Origin: Arcuatula senhousia
Lineage: Eukaryota; Mollusca; Bivalvia; Mytilida; Mytilidae
Reading direction: 5' to 3'
Assembly: GCA_963971305.1 (NCBI GenBank)
Contig: OZ020307.1
Span: 57,471,702-57,535,701 of the forward strand
DNA length: 64,000 nucleotides
Part shown: positions 56,016-64,000 of the stretch, in pieces
How positions within the stretch are numbered: the first letter of the stretch is position 1
Layout of the letters: every line of letters begins with the position of its first letter
The notes under the pieces: model-generated
The model's input: only the letters and a program-made list of their open reading frames with translations
Told to the model about the DNA's origin: nothing
Databases searched by the model: none
Translations under genes and position numbers: made by a program

Positions 56016-56439
56016 ATTGATGCCTTAATATTCTTTTGGCCAAATACATGGAATCTGTTCTCGGAAGAATTCGGTTTCAAGTGGAGTTTGAACTTTTGAT
56101 AAACAAAAATTATGAAACGTAACAGAAACTAATTATCATACTTTTATCAAAACTTCTTCACTTATTTTTGTCTTCTTCTATTTTTTATATACAGTTATAA
56201 ATTTTAAATACTTTGTCCATCTGAATCAGAATGGCTGGTTTAGTTATGAAAATTCTATGTCCTCGTTACCAATTACACCCAGATTTGCATTAGTATATAT
56301 AGTGTTGCTGCGTCGTAAAACAACAACTCACTCCCTCGAATATTTTTTGTGTGTGTTTTTGTGCATTTAAGTATGTACATACATGTAGCTTTTTAAGTTG
56401 TTCGGTCCTACATCGTTTGGGGCATTTTCCTGCCGTTTA

Positions 56440-56650
56440 GCCTGCGTTTCAATAATACCCCGATCAACCTAAATTCGTGTGCATTAAATGTAAAAGCAAA
56501 TGATATTCGCTTCATAAGGACACATATTTTCAATGAAATATCACGTAATGATGCTTCTTGCTTCACAAAAGTTTCGAAGACATATAACGAAGGATATCAT
56601 AAAACACATTTTTAGACAACTTTTTATATTGAAATATGAAGGAAAAAATA
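56440..56650 (-). mobile_element. RT element N-proximal fragment, antisense
   Basis: The minus strand encodes EASLRDISLKICVLMKRISF-like sequence, matching 62360-62480 (KKEASLRDISMKIFIFMKRI). The left border also matches 57530-57560 (ACCCCGATC(A/C)ACCTAAATTC). Confidence 0.65.
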
Positions 56651-56742
56651 AGTTTTTTAAATCTTTTTTTAAAGGATGGTGATCCCAAGTTTTGTTTCGT
56701 CTTTTTATGAACAGGTCTTATTTAAGGCATATTGCTGGTCAA

Positions 56743-57321
56743 TTAAGGAGGCTCGCGGGTCTAAATTGACGCATATTTTTTGCGCAGCGGTATTGTATCG
56801 GTAAACCCCGCCAATGTCTGTAGCACCGTCACTGATTACACCATCTGTGTAAATTAAAAAAAAATGTATTGTTCAGTTCTTTCTGTATGACATGTTTTAC
56901 ATTGAAATCCTCATTTTCTTTATATATATTTTGTTTGAAAAATTGGCAAAATTCCAACATTTTTTTTTCTTTCTTTTTTTTTTTTTTTTTTTTTTTTTTG
57001 CACGGTGACCCCCTTCTTATATTGATTCAATTTGAAGAATGCATTAAAACTCACATTCATTTTTTTTGCATATTTGAAGAAATTCTATTGTATAGATTTT
57101 TTCTTTGTCATTTTTAAGCTTTAAATTATCATTTTTCCTACATAATCTATATAAAATAGATGGAAAATAACCTATTTTGAGAACCTTAATAGCGGGCTTA
57201 AATGAAAAGTAACCCCCATTTTTAATTTGTTTTTATTTTTGATCCATGCATAAAGGACTATAAGTGTGCAAAATTACAGAAAAATCTATAATTTTAAATT
57301 TAGACCATCGAGCCCCCTTAA
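56743..57321. mobile_element. 580-bp TIR element starting TTAAGG
   Basis: Inverted ends 56743-56767 and 57297-57321 agree at 22 of 25 positions (left TTAAGGAGGCTCGCGGGTC, right ends GAGCCCCCTTAA). Interior has a 29-bp poly-T at about 56971-56999 and no ORF. The ends begin and finish with TTAA, compatible with a TTAA target. Confidence 0.75.
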
Positions 57322-57534
57322 AAACAAAATGATTTCTATCTTACAGTCTGAATTTTAAAAGCTAATGAAACTTCTCCGCATAAAATCTATTGAAAAGCAA
57401 AACTTAACGTAATCGACTTTACTCCGTAGAATGTTCGTGACCCCCAAGTCAACAAAAAATCCGAGTTTATTTATTAATAAAAATTTAATAAAACATAACT
57501 TTACCCAAATCTGATGAATTATGTTAATACCCCG

Positions 57535-58090
57535 ATCCACCTAAATTCATGTGCATTAAATGTAAAATAAAAGTAATAACAAAACGACCGAACTTGAATG
57601 ATCAATCTCACAGTCCAGAGAAAATGACAAGAACGAGTCAATCATACCGAGGAATTGGTGGATCGCAATGGTCCTGACTTGGTACAGGCATTTCAAACGA
57701 AATGGTGGGTTAAACCAGGTTTTATGGCGCCAAACCTCCCTCTTCCATTGCGATCTTAGGATCCGGTAATGACCATAGAACACAACATAGCTGTGAGACA
57801 CAATAGGGATATTGAGGTGATCATCTCAGTACAGAAGACCAGTCAAACTCTAATTAAAACAATTAACTATCATATCTTTTAACTCAATTTTGAACTTTTC
57901 TACTAGTGGCTGATAACGAAGAAAGATTTTTTTAGGGATCGTATGAGACGTATTTTCTTATAGCCCTGCTCCAAAAGTCGGTCACGGAGAAATCGGTGTC
58001 TGATCAAAAAATCTGTGAAATGTGTGCAAGATCTGGCATATCGAATAAGTTGTGAAATATAAACACCGTATCACGCGGGAAAAACTGATA
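57535..58090 (-). mobile_element. RT element C-terminus and 3' tail, antisense, second subfamily
   Basis: The minus strand gives decayed sequence corresponding to the HNLF/QLIRYARSC region near 58030, DFLIRHRF-like near 57985, then KKFFFRYQ-like near 57920. It is followed by a non-coding tail with GGCGCCATAAAACCTGG and TTTAACCCACCATTTCG (57690-57735). It differs from the main family by this tail. Confidence 0.6.
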
Positions 58091-58099
58091 GAAATATTT

Positions 58100-58890
58100 T
58101 GTTGGCTAATGACTTGTTAAGCTTTGAATTTTTGGAAAACGTATTAATTCGGCTCTAAAAAAATGCATTTTACACATCAAAATGGTTGCATATGAAAATA
58201 AAACTATATGCAAGCTTTGGGTAATAAGTTCTAAAAAGTAACTGATGAAACAGCGAACATCTGAGTCCATTGGTTACACAGTGAAACGAGGACAAAGGTT
58301 GCCCAGACACACACCTAAAGGTAAGTTTATAGATATTTATCATTTTTGAAGTGGCCTAAGGTATATTCTATATATGCAATGATTATTGTGACTGTTTCTG
58401 GTTGCTTTCAAGCAAATTATATATATTTTATATCATCTATTGAACAATAAAACAACATAAGCATTATAAGTTTGAGAAACGCCATATTAAGCCCATAGGA
58501 TATGGAAAACGGATAGTCAGATGCAAGTCCGCCACCATGAGATTTATAGGTTTAAGAGATGTCAAAATCAATGATTCATACAAAGGTCTACCGCCGCACC
58601 ACAACGGAGGGACTTAGTTAGTCATCTTTTCTAGACACATCTCCTTTGAAACTGCTCAACGGATGTTGCTGAAAATTTGTAGGATTGTTTGTAATCATAT
58701 GTGGTTTATAACTCTGCTTCTTCTGCCTTTGTATTGCCTTTTCGTCGTTTCGAAGATTATGTAATGTTGGCTGCTGCGCATACATCATTATTCTAAATAT
58801 TGAAAGTTATAGGGGGTTTCTAATACATGTGGATGGTTTGTTCTTATAAAAAGAATAAATTTGAGAAAGCTATCAAAATTTTAAAAATTG
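58100..58890. repeat. AT-rich stretch with a family D end fragment
   Basis: Positions 58640-58710 carry CTCCTTTGAAACTGCTCAAC and GCTGAAAATTTGTAGGATTG, the standard post-head segment of family D. The rest shows no gene. Confidence 0.5.
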
Positions 58891-58899
58891 TTTAAAACT

Positions 58900-60330
58900 A
58901 ATTACAGGTGAGTCAGGCGGTTCAAATGGACACTATCTTGGCTTTAAAGCCTTCAATAGTGTCTATTTTTACAATGTCTGATGGAATTACATTCCTATCA
59001 CGAACTGTTCCGGGGAAGACATTCATTTTCCTGTTATCTATTCAGCTGTTTTCTATTTGGAATGCTCTGTTGTTCCATGTTCTTAATGTTCTAAGATGTG
59101 GTGTTAGCCTTTTTTGAGTTTTTGTACGACTACAAGCCCTCGATCAATTTTATACATTATGCGGAGAATGAGTCCTTTCTACGGTCTTGTAGGGTTTACC
59201 ACTTTAAGTTATACGGTATATGCGTACTGCGTACACTGGATCTAGCTCTGTAACTTTTGATGTATAGACTCAATTTGATTTATATTGCACTGTTCATATA
59301 TGGGTCAAAACAGTATTCAACTAGCTGTCTGACAAGTGAAATCTATGCCTTTTGATATCAATTTATGATATCAGATTTTTGCCCAGGAAGCTGATGGTTC
59401 TGTTACCTTAGTTACAGGTGTTGTTTATGTGCTCATACTATTGTAGTTAATAATTTAATTAATTTTCCTTTTATTGATGATTATTAGGCCTGTGTATTTA
59501 TCTGGGTAGGACTGCATGCACCAGTTTTCATTCCACTGGTCTAGTTGGTTTCGGTTCTCTTGTAATGCTTCCGCATATTGAGCATTTGATATTGGCAGGT
59601 ATGCAATCGTATCATCAGCGAAAAGCGTATAGTGGAGCTAAGGCGAGACTGTAGGTCGTTGATATAGTAGATGAAGAGTATAAGTCCTAGTGCTGAACCT
59701 TGGGGGACCCCAGAGTCTACATTGACTGGATCCGATGAAACTCCATTTACTATTGTAACTATGAACTATTTACTTTCTGATAGTCAGCTTTGGGTCCATT
59801 TTTTTTGGATTTGTTACATTGTCATAATGATTGAGTTAATGTATGAGAATGCAATTGTAAACTTTATCAAATGCCTTTGCTAAGTCCATAATGAGTATGT
59901 TCGGTTGTGTCTCACTGTCGATTTTATCATATGTGACTTTGTTGTCAACCAGTTCTATCAGTTGGGTCTCTACCAGACGCTTCTTTGTCTAAAAGAGGGA
60001 AGAAGAGGTTGTTGGATCCTTCATGATTCATGATGTTGCCGGCTTTGATGTGTGCTAGAATCTTACAGAATATCGATGTTAGGGATATGGGTGTATAATT
60101 TTTTGCTCTTATTTTAGCTTCTTTTGTGTAGGCTGGTGACACGTTGGCTGTGTGCCAGTCAGCTGGTACTTTGTTGGAAACATTAACAGATGTACATACA
60201 TATATGGAGGATTTGTGTAATTTCTTCTGCCAACTCTTTGAGAATTCTCAATATGGAATCTCGTCCCTGGGCTTTATATGGACAAAGCTGTTTCAGTAAT
60301 TTAGTTATTCTATTATGTGTCATTTGATGG
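58900..60330 (-). pseudogene. Jockey/CR1-type LINE RT, decayed, minus strand
   Basis: Second LINE remnant, unrelated in detail to the one at 34.6 kb. Minus-strand pieces in order: RITKLLKQLCPYKAQGRDSI (60310-60250), LKELAEEITQIL, VSPAYTKEAKIRAKNYTPIS and LTSIFCKILAHI (60142-60040), GVPQGSALGLILFIYYINDL (59715-59650, RT motif B), then an FADD-like remnant (FSLMIR in a shifted frame near 59610), and a C-terminal end TLRTWNNRAFQIEN...NVFPGTVRDRNVIP (59110-58930). Motif A is lost. Stops and frameshifts throughout; not active. Confidence 0.85.
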
Positions 60331-60486
60331 TAAATTGTTTTATCATCGGATGGTTCTTATCTGTCAACATTCTGATGGATTAGGGTCTGTTGTTATTGAT
60401 ATTGACATGTAATAATGCTAAATGCAACTGCATACTACATGTAGTACCAAATATTAATAGTGTCCCATAACAGACAAGAAAAAAAG

Positions 60487-61120
60487 TTAAGGTGGTTCGG
60501 GGGTATAAGCAAAATCCATCAGATTTTTTTTATTTTGCATAATTCAAGTTTCAGAAGTCCACATAAAAAAAATCCAAAAAAATGGGGGTCACGAACCTTT
60601 CTACAGATTTATGATCTTGCAAAATGGAAAATTTGTGAACCGCTTTGAGACGACTTAACTGTTGTGAAAGCGTTATATACGAACCACAAATTATTAATTA
60701 TTATCAAAATTGGTGACCTTCAGTATTGTTTTTCAATAGATTATAAAGGGAAAAGAGTTATCTAACGTCATTGTGAGCTGGAAACCCATAAGATTTTAGT
60801 TATATTTCACAAATGGCAAGCAATTAATACTTTCTTCTGAAAAGCATGAAAAAAACTTCGGGTTCTAGTTTCCTAAACATTTCTATATAAAAATTTGTCA
60901 CACATTCTCCTGCCAATTATTTCCCCTGAAAATTGAATTTTTCAGAACAAGCTTTTTCAATATTTATGTTATATTTATTTCATTTATAAAATAAAATTAA
61001 GAATAGAAACAAATTTTGCGTATTTTGTGTTATTTTAAGCCACTTTAATTGAAATGCTGTATAATAATTTTCAAGATGCCCCGAAAAATTGCTCAGTTTT
61101 ATACTCCCGAACGACCTTTA
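60487..61120. mobile_element. 634-bp TIR element starting TTAAGG, related to 56743
   Basis: Inverted ends 60487-60508 and 61099-61120 agree at 19 of 22 positions (left TTAAGGTGGTTCGGGGG, right CCCGAACGACCTTTA). It shares the TTAAGG-GG-TCG-GG end pattern and a GGGGGTCACGAACC-type interior word with the element at 56743. No ORF. Confidence 0.75.
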
Positions 61121-61793
61121 CATCGGCCAAATCACCAAAAATCTCTAGGGTCAGTAGACTGCGACTGATGGAGCATACAAATATATTGCCCTTTATCTGT
61201 ACTAATGCAAATGCAACTTAATTAAGCACAAAAGTCAACAATTGTGGACGCCAAAGCCACCGGAATCACATTACCTTAGTCTCATCTTTCGCGACATCCG
61301 TCGAGGCGGAAAAAAAACTAAACTATTTTGATACATAACTTTCCCCAATTCTTAACAGCTTATTCCGAACATTTTCCAGCAGATTTCTGCTTATACCGTC
61401 ATAATTTATGAACTTTCAACAATGTAAATAAACAAACAGCCTGATTGTAATTATTTGTAAATTTTTCTGATATTAATCCATAAATTTGACACTTGGGGAC
61501 TTTGGATCTATTTCTTTTTCGACTACTTTGACACATAGTTCAGAATTTTTTCGAAAAACTCCACTTATGTCCGCTTTTCAAGAAACCTACACTAAACAAT
61601 GTAAAAAGTGACAACACTGGACAAATCTTATAACCGTTCTCCTTAGAATAGGCATACTTTGTATTGAAATAAATGAGCCGATAGTAGTTAAAAATAAAGA
61701 AATTTCCTACCTTGTCATGACTGAAGCGGTTGTTTTGTCCGGTTTCCAACAATAAGAGGGCTTAGTTCCGGGGTGACCGGAAAAAATATTCTA
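61121..61793. other. No supported gene
   Basis: AT-rich DNA; small frames without motifs. Confidence 0.35.
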
Positions 61794-62480
61794 TCAGTTT
61801 CTGACCCGTGCGTATGCAGGAGAAGTAAGTATTTTGCTCTGTAGATTAGGAAAATTAATAATTTGAAAATTAAAATCGTCTCGTTTATCGTAAATTTTTG
61901 TACTGAGATGACCACCTGGGTCAAATTCGAGGTGCAAATCCAAGAAAAACGTGAAGCAATTTGATTCGGTGGTCTCTTTAATCTCCAATTCTGGAGGATA
62001 TATTGAAGGAATCCATCTACCAATGCAAGATTAAATGACCTTGCCTCTTTCATCTTCTTGTTCTTTACGAGTCTCGTAAGAGTATAAAAACAAATCGGCG
62101 AGGAGAGGAGCACAGTTTGTGCCCATTAAAATGCCGATTTGTTGTTGAAAAATCTCTCCTCCGAAGGTTACAAATATGTTGTCAATGAGGAAATCAAGCA
62201 TACTGCAAACTTGTTCCAGTATGTAACAAATTTTATCTTTGAAAGATGTTTTGGAAAAGAAGGTAGAATTATAACCCAAAACAACAAAATTCCTAGAGTT
62301 TGAAAAGGCTTTTTCGAGAAGTTTTTTCAGGCGACATTTTAGTTTTTCGTGTGGCAAGGTAGTGTATAAAGTAAAAGCAAAGGATATTCGCTTCATAAAG
62401 ATGAATATTTTCATTGAAATATCACGTAATGATGCTTCTTTCTTCACGAAACTATCGAAGAAATATAACAAAGGATATGA
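61794..62480 (-). pseudogene. RT element core copy lacking the catalytic YIDD box
   Basis: Most complete N-proximal copy of the RT family. Minus-strand frame 62031-62471: FVKKEASLRDIS, YTTLPHEKLKCRLKKLLEKA, MLDFLIDNIFVTFGGEIFQQ, then QIGILMGTNCAPLLADLFLY SYE. It then shifts frame and continues 61988-61794 with FFLDLHLEFDPGGHLSTKIY and DKRDDFNFQIINFP...SPAYA. Between the two parts the segment that normally holds YIDD is deleted, so no polymerase activity is possible. Related in general design to Penelope-type RTs, but I see no GIY-YIG domain, and classification is open. Confidence 0.8.
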
Positions 62481-62989
62481 TGAAGAGTATTATTTAGAAA
62501 ACTACTTTAAACGTGTTTCAACTTTATGAACTGAATAACCTGTTTAATATTATATCTAACCAAGCATTGTAAAGTTTCATTTTTATATGCCCGCTCCAGC
62601 ATGAATCCTGTTTTTGTTCATATGTCAAGTCAGTGTAGTTCTCAGTTTCCGATTTTAGTCAGGCACCTTTATCAGGTAAGCTGTAATTTCATCATGTATG
62701 GGAAGGCCCGAAATAAGTGTACGCGAACTTAACATAAATCATCAGCAATGATGGTAAACAACCAGTATCCTTTAATGTGACCAGTGGTCGCTGCTCACCA
62801 TCTTTCAATCAACTTTAAGAATATTAAGTCCCAATGTTACACCTTTGCTTCTCCAAAAGCACCGAATGGTTTCTTATTGGGTCTTAAGTTTCGCGAAGGC
62901 AGGGATTGATATAAATAATTCATCATGGGTAAAGTTTACCTATACGACAGGCCACTGGATGATGAAAAATAATTCCTTTTTTTTTGTAT
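62481..62989. other. No supported gene
   Basis: Contains a tail-like scrap (AAGTGTACGCGAAC, GACCAGTGGTCGCTGC at 62717-62800) in the same orientation as 38915-39080; otherwise unremarkable. Confidence 0.4.
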
Positions 62990-63260
62990 AATTTACATTC
63001 AATAACTGTACTCGTCTTTTTAGTGTTTTCTGTTCCTTGTTTAAAAAGGGGGTCTATCTGTGACTATTTCAGGACTGGATTTGAGTTATAATATGCATTT
63101 TATTTAGACCATTGTCCAATTGCAGTACCGCGAGCAGCTCATACTGGCCTCGTTGAAGGCTGCTGGCGGTTGTCCATTGTGTTTTTTTTTCTTTCTGAAT
63201 TGCCGCTTGGTTGTGGGTTGTGTTGCGAACACTTATTCCACGTCTCATTATTTTCTATTC
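62990..63260 (+). repeat. Retroelement tail repeat, plus orientation
   Basis: CTTTTTAGTGTTTTCTGTTC, TTCAGGACTGGATTTGAG, GGCCTCGTTGAAGGCTGCTG, GTTGTGTTGCGAACACTTATT, matching 11000-11210 and the inverse of 38915-39080. Confidence 0.65.
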
Positions 63261-64000
63261 AAAAATCTCAATTTTATTTGAAATTCTTGTTGTTTTTTGT
63301 TTTGTTTTGTTTTTGTTTTTTTCCTGTTTCGTATTGTCATGGTGGTAAAGTCTTTACCAGAGTAGCTTGATTAACTGAAACCCAAGTGCACAAGTCCTCA
63401 CCTGTCTATTTAATAGACGGATCCAACTAGTGTTCACTTGAGTACGCGAACTGAAACACCTTTATTGAAAACGAAGTTTAAGCCGATATTAAAATTTCAA
63501 TGGAAATATGATATTTAGCATTGAAAGAAAACCATACAAAAGCATAAATATTTCATGCATCCTTTTATGGATAATTAAAAAACATTAAAATTCATCTTTA
63601 CATCTAAAACACTAAAAAATTTCAAAAGCCATTATTGGCATAAAATTATGATAATTTAAAAGTAAAAATAGAAATTAATAATACCAACTAATATTAATTT
63701 TGTATTTCATTTTCCGTTTCCGTTCCGCTTTTAAGCAACACCTAGATACAATTGATAGCATTCTTTTAAATTATAAAAAAAATAAAAGATTTGGGTGACT
63801 AAGAGATGATAAGAAGTTAAGAAGTTACCAATTAACTTATGGGAAAAGATTGTATTCACGCAAGTTTTTCCGACTTTGCAGTCAGTGACTTAACGAAGGC
63901 ATCCCAACATTGTTTGATCGACATATATAAACACTGTTACAGATGCTTCATACCGATTTATAGGTTTTCAATTTATGAAAAATGCATCTCAGAAAATGCT
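63261..64000. other. No recognisable feature
   Basis: T-rich, then AT-rich DNA to the window end; no exon or repeat identified. Confidence 0.4.

Noticed and set aside
55827..56099. Overlapping 80-90-codon frames on both strands
   Set aside because: Low-complexity A-rich and C-run sequence within a repeat; K/F-rich peptides with no motif.
1..64000. tRNA and rRNA genes
   Set aside because: I looked for clover-leaf arms with a GGTTCGA-type box and for conserved rRNA stretches while reading and found none that I could support.

Overview
This is a gene-poor, AT-rich stretch of animal nuclear DNA. Short exons with GT/AG introns, a mollusc-like repeat population and the kinds of genes present point to a marine bivalve, most likely a mussel (Mytilidae). 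The species call is inference from repeat and gene style, because no database was searched. There is no operon structure, phage or CRISPR. Most of the window is transposable-element debris, with three host genes threaded through it.

Host genes, all on the + strand: (1) positions 446-9525 hold the last five exons of a microsomal-type cytochrome P450; its 5' exons lie before the window. (2) Positions 26095-30482 hold the last three exons of a protein with an F5/8C fucolectin-type lectin domain followed by a cysteine-rich PAN/apple-like domain. (3) Positions 39275-49493 hold a complete seven-exon gene for a single-domain histidine-specific N-alpha-methyltransferase (EgtD-like, Methyltransf_33). 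All its intron phases match and it would encode 322 residues, but exon 5 carries an in-frame TAA at codon 180. The three genes have no evident functional link; they sit 17 kb and 9 kb apart, separated by repeats.

Region by region: 0-9.5 kb is the P450, with introns filled by two foldback-like elements and several retroelement scraps. 9.9-14 kb holds two direct tandem copies of a ~340-365 bp unit, each with a hammerhead ribozyme motif (retrozyme-like), next to a nearly intact Penelope-like element with RT and GIY-YIG domains on the minus strand. 14-26 kb contains tandem-repeat families, a 35-bp-TIR element with another repeat nested in it, and a decayed pogo/Tigger transposase (HTH_psq, DDE, PHD finger) interrupted by a retroelement fragment. 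26-30.5 kb is the lectin gene with four elements in its first intron. 30.5-38 kb has two more foldback-like elements, a decayed Jockey/CR1-type LINE and a small MITE with a perfect 8-bp target duplication. 39-49.5 kb is the methyltransferase; its 5.9-kb intron 3 contains a 5-kb inverted-repeat structure. 49.5-64 kb is repeats only: a tandem array of 380-bp units, direct duplications, two related TIR elements, a minus-strand LINE and a dead RT copy.

The most notable observations are the tandem hammerhead units, the methyltransferase premature stop, a filled/empty site pair formed by a 91-bp hairpin on one arm of the big inverted repeat, a minisatellite that shares sequence with the last codons of the methyltransferase, and several different element families that share one layout (inverted ends made of short subrepeats around an AT-rich core).
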